64,000 nucleotides of DNA from Nocardia jejuensis NBRC 103114. Lineage in GTDB: Bacteria; Actinomycetota; Actinomycetes; Mycobacteriales; Mycobacteriaceae. The stretch spans positions 1 through 64,000 of the forward strand of contig NZ_BDBU01000010.1 of assembly GCF_001613145.1 (NCBI RefSeq). The letters are read 5' to 3'. A program made the translations under genes and the position numbers. Each line of letters opens with the position of its first letter. The first letter of the stretch is position 1. Positions 1 to 7,851 of this stretch are shown piece by piece. Under the pieces are notes generated by a model. It saw only the letters and a list, made by a program, of their open reading frames with translations. It was not told where the DNA came from and ran no database searches.

Positions 1-1384
1 CCGACGGGAATTGAGAGTCCCCGGACGGGGCCTCAGCGTCACCTGACGGCAACTCAGCGCCCGGCGACGGGAACCGCGCCCCCGGCGAATCCGCGACTGT
101 CGCCGTGCCGAGCCAGGCGGCGGTGATCGTCGCTGACCCGGCGCGCGCCGCGGCCGGATTCGGGATCAGCGCGTTCGCGATGCCGAGGTGGTCGCGGACG
201 GTCCGCACGTGCTCGGGTCCGAGGCGCAAGGCGAATCCGCCGTCGTCGTCGCCGTATCGCGGCTGTGGATCGTTGTCGCCGACCAGCAGCGCGAGGTATC
301 GCGAGCTGCGTTCGATGGCCGCGCCCAGCCGCTCCCGCTGGGCATTCGGCTCTTCCCTCCGGTCCAGGGGTGTGTCGCGCTGGGCAGCCCGGCCCAGCGG
401 TTCCTCGCGCACCGATGCACCATCCCGAATCACCAGCAGCGCGTGAACGATTCCCAGCAGCTCCGCCGTGAACAGCTGATAGGCGATGGCCTGCTCGGCC
501 CCCGACCCATCCGGCAGCAGTTGCCGATCCGCGTGAACGGCCAACTGGGCGAGCGCGTCCCGCTCCCACCGTCGTGCCGCCGGCAACTCCGGCAGCAGAA
601 TCGCCACCACGGCCAAACCCGCCAGCTCCCCGATCAGATGATTGTTGGCGGAGCTGAACAGCGACCTCTCCGCCCAGCAGCGCCGCGCACTCTCACCCAG
701 CAGCACGATATAACTTTCGTACCGCGCCACCGTCAATCTCGGTGCGTCCCTGAGCCCCTGCACCGCGATCGCCACCGAAATCGCCCGAATCCCGCACTCG
801 AACGCCCCACGCCAGGCGATCCCCGCACCCGGCGGCTGCTGCTCGATCCAACTGTCCAGATGCGCGAAAGCCCCCTCCGCGAAACGCTCCTCACCGGTGA
901 ACAGCCAGGCCTGCGCCAGCCACGGCAGATGCTGCAACCGGTTCAACTCCCAGATCCACTTCGCATCCCCGGCCGCGGTGCGATGGTCTATCCGCGCGGA
1001 ACTCGCACTCGGCCAGTGCATTCGGTGCTGTGCGTCGAAGTTCCAGTCGATCGCGTCCCCGACCGACACCGGCGGATACCCGAAGAACCGCACCTGCCCG
1101 TCCAACACCCGCTCGGCGGCGGCCACCACCGCGGCCACCTGCTCCGGATGTTCGGCCGCGATCAGCGCGGCCCGCGTGTGATCGAGCAGCACCGGCCGAT
1201 CCGTCCCCTTCCGGAATCGGTCGAGCAGCACCGCCGGATCCTGCCCACCGAGCACCGCGGCCCCCGCGGACTCCCACGTCACCCGCCCTGCCGTCACCCG
1301 CTGGCGCAATCGATCCGCCCGCCACAGCATTTCACGCCCGCTCATCGCTCGAAGACGACGCAGATACCAGTCCAGGCGGCTCAC
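1..1384 (-). CDS. Heparinase II/III family protein, C-terminus beyond the window
   Basis: The reading frame opens at a GTG (rc of 1382-1384) behind a G-rich ribosome site and stays open to the window edge, giving about 461 residues. The N-terminal two thirds is an alpha-helical toroid of the heparinase/alginate-lyase type, with segments HRMHWPS (about residue 120), AIAYQLF (about 302) and [11 protein letters not shown] (about 380). Family members cleave acidic polysaccharides by beta-elimination, but bacterial exopolysaccharide loci carry many members of unknown substrate. The visible tail (from about residue 435) is a low-complexity Pro/Ser/Gly/Asp stretch with repeated short units, which looks like a linker. 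It is divergent from an acetyltransferase and close to other exopolysaccharide genes, suggesting a polymer-trimming role (inference). Confidence 0.8.
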   Translation of the reverse strand, partial: MSRLDWYLRRLRAMSGREMLWRADRLRQRVTAGRVTWESAGAAVLGGQDPAVLLDRFRKGTDRPVLLDHTRAALIAAEHPEQVAAVVAAAERVLDGQVRFFGYPPVSVGDAIDWNFDAQHRMHWPSASSARIDHRTAAGDAKWIWELNRLQHLPWLAQAWLFTGEERFAEGAFAHLDSWIEQQPPGAGIAWRGAFECGIRAISVAIAVQGLRDAPRLTVARYESYIVLLGESARRCWAERSLFSSANNHLIGELAGLAVVAILLPELPAARRWERDALAQLAVHADRQLLPDGSGAEQAIAYQLFTAELLGIVHALLVIRDGASVREEPLGRAAQRDTPLDRREEPNAQRERLGAAIERSSRYLALLVGDNDPQPRYGDDDGGFALRLGPEHVRTVRDHLGIANALIPNPAAARAGSATITAAWLGTATVADSPGARFPSPGAELPSGDAEAPSGDSQFPS

Positions 1385-1498
1385 GAGCCCCCCTTCCGAC
1401 GAGACCGCCGAACGCTCCCCGGCGGTTCGGACAACGGTGTGGACGATACCGTGACTTCCGGTTGTGAACCGGCTCGGGAGTGGGGGATCATCAGCCGG

Positions 1499-2029
1499 GT
1501 GATCGACTCCAAGGAGTCCCTGCGGCGTTATCTCGCAGCGGATCTCGCGGCTCACGAGCTACCCCGATGGCGCGCGCACCATCGCCTCACCCAGCGCGTC
1601 GCGTACTTCCAGCGCCTGCTGCGCAAGTCCGAATACTGGGCCAACGCGCGCACCGACCCGCTCGGTCGCCTGATCTTCGCCTGGTACGCCCTGCGGGTGA
1701 AATTGCTCGGCGAGCGGATGGGATTCACGGTGCCGCGCAATGTCTTCGGACCGGGCCTGTCGATCGCGCATGTGGGTTTGCTCACCGTGAACAGCGGTAC
1801 ACGCGTGGGGGAGCGGTGCCGAATTCACCAGGGCGTCACCCTCGGCAACGGCGCGGACGGGCGCTGCCCGAGCATCGGCGACGACGTCTTCATCGGCCCC
1901 AATGCCGTCGTACTGGGCGTCACGGTGGGGGACCGTGCGGAGATCCGCGCGGGTGCGGTCGTCATCCGCGATGTCCCCGCCGGAGCCCACGTCGCCGGAG
2001 TGCCCGCGAAGGTCATCGCGAATCCATAG
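1499..2029 (+). CDS. Serine O-acetyltransferase-like hexapeptide-repeat acetyltransferase
   Basis: The protein has about 176 residues from GTG 1499, with in-frame GTG 1451 as an alternative. The C-terminal half carries left-handed beta-helix hexapeptide repeats: a run around [13 protein letters not shown] and GVTLGN, then [13 protein letters not shown] and [17 protein letters not shown], ending with AGVPAKVI as in CysE/WcaB-type enzymes. It is shorter than typical CysE because it lacks most of the N-terminal helical domain. The placement between a heparinase-like gene and asnB plus a polyprenyl glycosylphosphotransferase makes O-acetylation of an exopolysaccharide or its precursor more likely than cysteine biosynthesis (inference). 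The upstream part of this frame is the antisense of the heparinase gene and is not coding. Confidence 0.85.
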   Translation: MIDSKESLRRYLAADLAAHELPRWRAHHRLTQRVAYFQRLLRKSEYWANARTDPLGRLIFAWYALRVKLLGERMGFTVPRNVFGPGLSIAHVGLLTVNSGTRVGERCRIHQGVTLGNGADGRCPSIGDDVFIGPNAVVLGVTVGDRAEIRAGAVVIRDVPAGAHVAGVPAKVIANP

Positions 2030-2144
2030 CCGCCGCAGGCATTTACACAACCTGACACCTCGCGCTTGCCACGACTACGCTGAACAGTCGAGGCGGACTC
2101 AGGGGGAGGAAGTACGTGAGGGTCGACGGCGAACTGGAGACGAT

Positions 2145-3980
2145 GTGTGTGGCATAGCCGGCGTGCGTCGATTCGACGGAGCTCCGGTGAGCGGGGACCT
2201 GCTCGCGGACATGGGGCGGCTCCTGCACCACCGCGGGCCCGACGACCACGGGGTGTGGTGTGACGGGTCGGTCGGTTTCGCCCACACCAGGCTCGCCATC
2301 ATCGATCTCGAAGGTTCGGCGCAGCCCATGGCGGGCGCGGGCGGCAACACCCACATCTGTTTCAACGGCGAGATCCTGAACTATCGCGAACTGCGCTCCG
2401 GCCTGGACTATCCGTTCACCACGCGCGGTGACACCGAGGTGTTGCTGGCCGTGCACGAGAAGTACGGCCCGCGCGGAGTGAACGAGCTGCGCGGCCAATT
2501 CGCCTATGCCATCCACGATTCCCGTACCCGCGAGACCCACCTGTTCCGCGACCGCCTGGGCATCCTGCCGCTGTACTACTACGTCACCGACACCCTCTTC
2601 GCGTTCGCCTCGGAGATCAAAGCCCTGCTCCCGGTGATCGAGTCCCCGCGCGTGGACACCGCGAGCCTGCACGACTTCCTGGCCCACCGCTCGGTGCCCG
2701 CCCCGTACACCTTCCTCGAGGGAGTCCGGAAGGTCCCGCAGGGCCATCACGTCACCGCCCGCGCCGACGGCTCCATCCGTATCGAGCCGTTCTGGCGCCT
2801 ACCGGTCGATTCGGAGATCCTGGATGTCACGCCCGACGCGGCGGTCGACCTGCTCGACGACGCCCTGCAGTCCTCGATCCGCGATGCCCTCGTGGCGGAT
2901 GTCCCCGTGGGCGCGTACCTGTCCGGCGGAGTGGACAGCAGTCTGATCTGTGCCCTGGTCGCCGAGCAGCGAAACGGCGAAGGGCTGCACACCTTTTCGG
3001 CCGGATTCGGCGACGAACGCCTCGACGAGACCGAATGGGCGCGGATGGCCGCCAAGATCGTCGGCAGCAACCACCACGAAACGATCGTCTCCGCCGAGGA
3101 TTTCCAGCGCGACTGGGCGCGCCTGAGCTGGCACCGCGACTCACCCCTTTCCGAACCCGCCGACGTGGCCGTCTACCACCTCGCCGAGCTGGCCCGGGAC
3201 CATGTGAAGGTCGTCCTGTCCGGCGAGGGCAGCGACGAATTGTTCGCGGGCTACCCGAAATACCGTTTCGCGCGCACCACCAGGCTGGCCGCCGCGCTGC
3301 CCGCCGCACCCCTGCGCGCGCTCGAACGCCGCCTGCCCGCCGAGCGAGCCCGCCTCACCGTCGCCCTGCGCGCCCTGTCCGAACCCAGCTACGCCGAACG
3401 CATGCGCGGCTGGTTCGCCCCCTTCACCACCCGCGAACGCGACCGCCTGCTGGGCGGACCCGCCACCCGCACCGTCCTGGATCCGTATCTGGACGGTCGC
3501 GGAGATCCGCTGCGCCGCATGCTCTATGCCGACGTACACACCTGGTTGGCGGACAACCTCCTCGAACGCGGCGATCGCATGTCCATGGCCGCCTCCATGG
3601 AACTGCGCCCGCCCTTCCTCGACCACCGCGTCGCGGAACTGGCGTTCCACCTGCCCAGTTCGGTCAAGGTGCGCAACGGAACCACCAAGTGGATCGTCAA
3701 GGAGTTGGCGCGCCGCCACCTGCCCGCCGAATTGGTTGACCGTCCCAAGATCGGCTTCAAGGTCCCGCTCGACGAATGGTTCCGGGGTGAGTTGAAGACC
3801 ATGGCCCACGACCTGCTCACCGGCCCTTCGTCCTTCGTCGGCAGTACCTTCGAGCCCGACGCGGTCCGCCGTCTGCTGCAGGCCCACAGCTCCGGTGCCC
3901 GCGACGAACAGCCGCGCATCTGGACCTTGCTGTCGCTCGAGGTGTGGCACCGCGAACTGCAGCGCCGGATCGCGAGCTAG
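2145..3980 (+). CDS. asnB: Asparagine synthetase (glutamine-hydrolysing), class B-type
   Basis: The start is GTG 2145, chosen because the class II glutamine amidotransferase nucleophile Cys must follow the initiator: the protein begins M-CGIAG. GGAG lies about 5 bases upstream. It has 611 residues. The N-terminal glutaminase domain includes HHRGPDDHG and FNGEILNYRELR. The C-terminal synthetase domain contains the PP-loop SGGVDSSL and the downstream GEGSDELFAGYPKY motif. It converts aspartate, glutamine and ATP to asparagine, although homologues in polysaccharide loci often amidate sugar acids instead. It sits between an acetyltransferase and a convergent glycosylphosphotransferase, so a role in modifying a uronic-acid-type residue is possible (inference). 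Confidence 0.93.
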   Translation: MCGIAGVRRFDGAPVSGDLLADMGRLLHHRGPDDHGVWCDGSVGFAHTRLAIIDLEGSAQPMAGAGGNTHICFNGEILNYRELRSGLDYPFTTRGDTEVLLAVHEKYGPRGVNELRGQFAYAIHDSRTRETHLFRDRLGILPLYYYVTDTLFAFASEIKALLPVIESPRVDTASLHDFLAHRSVPAPYTFLEGVRKVPQGHHVTARADGSIRIEPFWRLPVDSEILDVTPDAAVDLLDDALQSSIRDALVADVPVGAYLSGGVDSSLICALVAEQRNGEGLHTFSAGFGDERLDETEWARMAAKIVGSNHHETIVSAEDFQRDWARLSWHRDSPLSEPADVAVYHLAELARDHVKVVLSGEGSDELFAGYPKYRFARTTRLAAALPAAPLRALERRLPAERARLTVALRALSEPSYAERMRGWFAPFTTRERDRLLGGPATRTVLDPYLDGRGDPLRRMLYADVHTWLADNLLERGDRMSMAASMELRPPFLDHRVAELAFHLPSSVKVRNGTTKWIVKELARRHLPAELVDRPKIGFKVPLDEWFRGELKTMAHDLLTGPSSFVGSTFEPDAVRRLLQAHSSGARDEQPRIWTLLSLEVWHRELQRRIAS

Positions 3981-3996
3981 TTCGATCGCGAGCTAG
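3968..3996. repeat. 13-bp direct repeat carrying both convergent stop codons
   Basis: GATCGCGAGCTAG occurs at 3968-3980 and again at 3984-3996, 16 bases apart. The first copy ends in the TAG stop of asnB. The second contains, on the minus strand, the stop codon of the polyprenyl glycosylphosphotransferase. The two genes therefore end on two copies of one sequence with 12 bases between them. It probably arose by a small tandem duplication. Confidence 0.8.
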
Positions 3997-5507
3997 TAGG
4001 CCCCGTCGCTGCGCGCCACCGCGAACACCGTCCGCTTGATGATCGAGAGATCCTGCACCATGGACCAGTTCTCGACGTAGGACAGATCGAGTCGCACCGC
4101 TTCCTCCCAGGACAGATCGGAGCGTCCCGAGACCTGCCAGAGCCCGGTCACCCCGGGTTTGACCAGCAACCGCCGGCGCACCTTGGTGTCGTAGCGCTCG
4201 ACCTCGGCGCGCAGGGGCGGGCGCGGGCCGACCACGCTCATCTCGCCCCGCAGGACATTGATGAATTGCGGGAGCTCGTCGAGGCTGAACTTGCGGATGA
4301 TCCGTCCCACCGGGGTTACCCGGGGATCCGCGCGCATCTTGAACAGCGGCCCCGCGCCTTCGTTCGCGGTGAGCAGCACCTCGATGTTCTTGTCGGCGTC
4401 CTGGAACATGCTGCGGAACTTGATCATTCGGAAGGGCTCGCCGTTGATCCCGATCCGTTCGGAGCGATAGAACACCGGCCCCCGGCTGGTCAGCTTGATG
4501 GCCAGCGCGGTGGCCAGCATGACGGGCAGCACCGCGAGCAGCGCGGCCCCGGCGAACAACAGATCGAACGCCGCCTTGCCGAACGACTTCGCCCCGTCGT
4601 ACTGCGGCTTGCCGATATGCAGCAGCGGGAGATTCGATACCGGCCGAATGGTGAGCCGCTGATCGGCCACGTCCACCACGCCCGGCGTCACCACCAGGTC
4701 GATTCCCAGCGGCGCCAGCTGCCAGACCAGATCGTTGATCCCGGTGGTGCCGAGCTGCTCGGTCGCCGCGATCGCCACGGTATCGGCCCCGGTCTCTTGC
4801 ACGGCCTCGATCACCGAGGAACCCTCCCCGAGAATCGGCAGATCGGCTCCCTCCAGTTCGCGCTCGAGATCGTTCGCGTCCGCCGCGCCGTACGGGGTGT
4901 AGACGCCGACCACGCTGTACCCGGCGGCCGGATCGCGCTCGAAACACCCCATGATCTCGCGGGCCGAATCGTGCCGCCCGACCACGAGCACCGAGGTCAG
5001 GAACCGTCCGGAGCGGTGCTGCTGTGCGGCGAACTTACGCCAGCAGAGCCGGTTCAGGATCAGTCCCGCGAGCCCCACGGGCAACGCGATGGCCAGATAG
5101 CCGCGCGCGAACTCCATGCGCAGCAGCAGCGACACGATCGCGATCAGACCGAACAGCCGCATGGTGGCCGCCAGAATCCGGCGGTATTCTTCTGGGCCAC
5201 TGCCGATTACGGCCGAGGACCAGGCGTTGCCCGCGGCCAGGAAGGCGATCCAGGCCAGCGCGAGCAGGATCGAGATGACCGAGTACTCGATGCGGGTGTC
5301 CCCGGTCCAGTCCAGCGGTGAGTCGTTGTTCAGCCCGCCGAAGCGGATGAGCTGCGCCGCGGCGACCGCGCCACCGACCACGACCGCGTCGATGATCCGG
5401 AGTCGCCGGCCGTATGCCGCCTGCCAGCGGCCATGTCCTGACCTGGGGAAACGCAGCCGGGCAGGAGTGGGTTCGAGTAGAAGGTCCTGGTCGATCTGGA
5501 AGGCCAT
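3993..5507 (-). CDS. Exopolysaccharide polyprenyl glycosylphosphotransferase (WcaJ/WbaP-type)
   Basis: This 504-residue protein starts at ATG 5507. The N-terminal half has several hydrophobic membrane segments and a CoA-binding-like region (around SVLVVGRHDSAREIMGCF). The C-terminal third is a bacterial sugar transferase domain: RSERIGINGEPFRMIKFRSM, KFSLDELPQFINVL, GEMSVVGPRPP, and a closing KPGVTGLWQVSGRS. Such enzymes move a sugar-1-phosphate from a nucleotide sugar to undecaprenyl phosphate at the inner membrane, the first step in building an exopolysaccharide repeat unit. It converges with asnB. Together with the heparinase-like and acetyltransferase genes it supports an exopolysaccharide locus that probably continues left of the window. 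Confidence 0.92.
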   Translation of the reverse strand: MAFQIDQDLLLEPTPARLRFPRSGHGRWQAAYGRRLRIIDAVVVGGAVAAAQLIRFGGLNNDSPLDWTGDTRIEYSVISILLALAWIAFLAAGNAWSSAVIGSGPEEYRRILAATMRLFGLIAIVSLLLRMEFARGYLAIALPVGLAGLILNRLCWRKFAAQQHRSGRFLTSVLVVGRHDSAREIMGCFERDPAAGYSVVGVYTPYGAADANDLERELEGADLPILGEGSSVIEAVQETGADTVAIAATEQLGTTGINDLVWQLAPLGIDLVVTPGVVDVADQRLTIRPVSNLPLLHIGKPQYDGAKSFGKAAFDLLFAGAALLAVLPVMLATALAIKLTSRGPVFYRSERIGINGEPFRMIKFRSMFQDADKNIEVLLTANEGAGPLFKMRADPRVTPVGRIIRKFSLDELPQFINVLRGEMSVVGPRPPLRAEVERYDTKVRRRLLVKPGVTGLWQVSGRSDLSWEEAVRLDLSYVENWSMVQDLSIIKRTVFAVARSDGAY

Positions 5508-5806
5508 ATTGCAGCTCCATCATGCACACAGTCAGCCTCGTGGCCGTCCCCCCGATCCGGACGCCAGAGCTGAATCCTACTGGTTCCCCCGGCCGGATGG
5601 CGAGCATTGGCGCTGGGACCGAATGGTATGGAACGCAACGGTTTTCGTTCGCTGCCCGCGACTGCACATCGCTGCGACGGCGAGAGGCGTTACCCGGGAT
5701 GAATTCGCGCCGTGACATATCAAGTGAACGCCTTTTACTAATACCTGTTCACAAAACCGGGTGTGGTGTGGTTCACTCATCCGGACGTGTTCCAAAGGAG
5801 GTACCC
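5508..5806. other. Divergent intergenic region with a KstR-like half-palindrome
   Basis: This 299-base gap separates the minus-strand glycosylphosphotransferase from the P450. No gene is evident. Just upstream of the P450 ribosome site, bases 5781-5794 read CCGGACGTGTTCCA. This matches 6 of the 8 fixed positions of the KstR consensus TnnAACnnGTTnnA, with one perfect half-site. Copies of GTTCAC and one GTGAAC lie nearby (about 5720-5776). Promoter elements were not assigned. Confidence 0.35.
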
Positions 5807-7042
5807 GTGTCAGCCCCGTCCATCCCCACCGGGTTCGACTTCACCGACCCCGACCTGCTCGCCCAGCGACTGCCCGTCGCCGAGTTCGCCGAGCTGCGCC
5901 GCACCACCCCCATCGCCTGGATTCCACAGGTGGGCAGTGGATTCAAAGATGACGGCTACTGGGCCGTCACCAAGATGGATGACATCAAGGAGATCTCGAA
6001 GACTCCGGAGGTGTACTCCTCCGAGGAGAACACCGCGGTCATCCGCTTCTACGACGACATCATGCGCGAGGAGATCGAGGTCCAGCGCTACCTGCTGCTG
6101 AACCAGGATCCGCCGCGCCACACCAAGCTGCGCCGCATCGTCGCCAAGGGTTTCACCCCGCGCGCGGTCGAATCGCTGCGCAACGCGCTGCGCGACCGCG
6201 CCGAGCGAATCGTGCACGAGGCCAAGAAGACCGGCTCCGGCGACTTCGTGACCCAGGTCGCGTGCGAGCTGCCGCTGCAGGCCATCGCCGAGCTCATCGG
6301 TATCCCCCAGGAAGATCGCGGCAAGATCTTCGACTGGACCAACCAGATGATCTCCTACGACGATCCGGACTTCGAGGGAGACCACAAGGTCGCCACCGCC
6401 GAGGTCATGGGCTACTCGTGGAATCTGGCCGAAGAGAAGCGCAAGTGCCCGGTCGATCTCGACGGTCACGGCGACATCATGTCCAAGCTGCTCAATGCCG
6501 ACGTCGACGGTGAAGCCCTCGCCTCGGACGAGTTCGCCTGGTTCGTGATCCTGCTGGCCGTCGCGGGCAACGAGACCACCCGCAATGCCATCACGCACGG
6601 CATGAAGGCGTTCGTCGACAACCCCGAGCAGTGGGAGCTCTACCGCGAGCAGCGTCCGCGCACCGCTCCGGACGAGATCGTCCGCTGGGCCACGCCGGTC
6701 ATCGCGTTCCAGCGCACCCTGCTGCAGGACACCGTGCTCAGCGGCCAGGAGATGAAGAAGGGGCAGCGGGTCGGAATGTTCTACTCCGCCGCCAACTTCG
6801 ACGAAGAGGTCTTCGAGAACCCGTTCGAGTTCAATGTCCTCCGGAATCCGAACCCGCATGTAGGCTTTGGCGGCACCGGAACCCACTTCTGTGTGGGCGC
6901 CAACCTGGCCCGCTTGGAGATCGACCTCATGTTCAACGCCATCGCCGACGTGATGCCGAACCTGAGCCAGGTCTCGGACCCCGTGCGACTGCGTTCGGGT
7001 TGGCTCAACGGCATCAAGAGCTGGCAGGTCAAGTACGAGTGA
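5807..7042 (+). CDS. Cytochrome P450 of the CYP125 type (steroid/cholesterol side-chain hydroxylase)
   Basis: The start is GTG 5807, directly behind an almost perfect ribosome site AAAGGAGG. It has 411 residues. The N-terminus PTGFDFTDPDLLAQRLPVAE closely resembles mycobacterial CYP125A1. P450 hallmarks are the I-helix AVAGNETTR, the ExxR motif EIVR, and the heme loop FGGTGTHFCVGANLAR with Cys362 as the predicted iron ligand. CYP125 enzymes oxidise the C26/C27 methyl of cholesterol or cholestenone to start side-chain degradation. A ChoD-like oxidase lies about 14 kb away, but no other sterol-catabolic genes are adjacent, so the exact sterol or lipid substrate is inferred from family similarity only. 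A TetR regulator follows 69 bases downstream. Confidence 0.92.
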   Translation: MSAPSIPTGFDFTDPDLLAQRLPVAEFAELRRTTPIAWIPQVGSGFKDDGYWAVTKMDDIKEISKTPEVYSSEENTAVIRFYDDIMREEIEVQRYLLLNQDPPRHTKLRRIVAKGFTPRAVESLRNALRDRAERIVHEAKKTGSGDFVTQVACELPLQAIAELIGIPQEDRGKIFDWTNQMISYDDPDFEGDHKVATAEVMGYSWNLAEEKRKCPVDLDGHGDIMSKLLNADVDGEALASDEFAWFVILLAVAGNETTRNAITHGMKAFVDNPEQWELYREQRPRTAPDEIVRWATPVIAFQRTLLQDTVLSGQEMKKGQRVGMFYSAANFDEEVFENPFEFNVLRNPNPHVGFGGTGTHFCVGANLARLEIDLMFNAIADVMPNLSQVSDPVRLRSGWLNGIKSWQVKYE

Positions 7043-7111
7043 TCGGCCAGGCCCGGCAGTGGCAGCCTGCGCGACCACGCGGGGCCACCGGTCATTCGAC
7101 ATGGAGAAGGT

Positions 7112-7840
7112 ATGAGTGACACCCGCAGACGCGGCCGGATACCCGCGGTAAGCGACGCGGATATCCGGCGCGTCGCGCGGTCGCTGCTGGTGGAGCAGGG
7201 CCTGGACGCGATCACCCTGCGGGCCATCGCGCGGGAACTCGGCATCACCGCCCCCGCGCTCTACCGGTATTACGAATCCCGCGAATGCCTGGTCTCGGCC
7301 GTGCGCAGCGACGTCTGCGTCGACCTCGCCCTGGATATCGCGAGCACGCTGGCGGACCTGCCCGACGACGCCGCGCTGCGCTTCTTCGCCATCTGCCGCG
7401 GCTTCCGCGGCTGGGCGCTGGCCCATTCCCGCGAATTCACCCTGGTCTTCGCCTCCCCGGCCACCGCCGGAATCGACAGCGCCATGCGGCAATTCGGCGA
7501 ACCGGTGGGTCGGCTGTTCCTCGAAGCGGCCGGCCGCCTGCTGACGGAACACGAAATCCTGACCCCGCCAACCGAACTCATCCCCGCGGAACTGCGCGAG
7601 GACCTGATCGGCTTCCAGACCAACCTGCTCGCGGTGCTGGCCGACTCGGGCCAGAAGTTCCCGGCGGAGAAACTGGATCTGGGCGTCAGCTACGTGATGA
7701 TCCAGTTCTGGGCGCGCCTCTACGGTCACGTGACCCTGGAAGTCTTCGGCAACTATCCGATCCGGATCACCGACCCCGACGTACTTTTCGACGCGACCCT
7801 CGCCGACATCGGGCGATCGATAGGGCTGGTCGGCGGCTGA
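7112..7840 (+). CDS. TetR/AcrR family transcriptional regulator
   Basis: The 242-residue protein starts at ATG 7112 with GGAG seven bases upstream. The N-terminal helix-turn-helix is clear: VARSLLVEQGLDAITLRAIA then ELGITAPALYRYYESRECLV (residues about 21-62). The larger C-terminal ligand-binding region is of the type seen in many actinobacterial TetR repressors. It lies between the P450 (same strand, 69-base gap) and a convergent MMPL transporter only 11 bases away. It probably represses one or both in response to a lipid ligand (inference). Confidence 0.9.
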   Translation: MSDTRRRGRIPAVSDADIRRVARSLLVEQGLDAITLRAIARELGITAPALYRYYESRECLVSAVRSDVCVDLALDIASTLADLPDDAALRFFAICRGFRGWALAHSREFTLVFASPATAGIDSAMRQFGEPVGRLFLEAAGRLLTEHEILTPPTELIPAELREDLIGFQTNLLAVLADSGQKFPAEKLDLGVSYVMIQFWARLYGHVTLEVFGNYPIRITDPDVLFDATLADIGRSIGLVGG

Positions 7841-7851
7841 CGGCCGGGCGC

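Noticed and set aside
188..1498. Long plus-strand frame upstream of the acetyltransferase, giving a 613-residue open frame
   Set aside because: It is the antisense of the heparinase II/III gene, is rich in Arg/Pro/Gln with no family likeness, and the acetyltransferase has its own GTG start at 1499.
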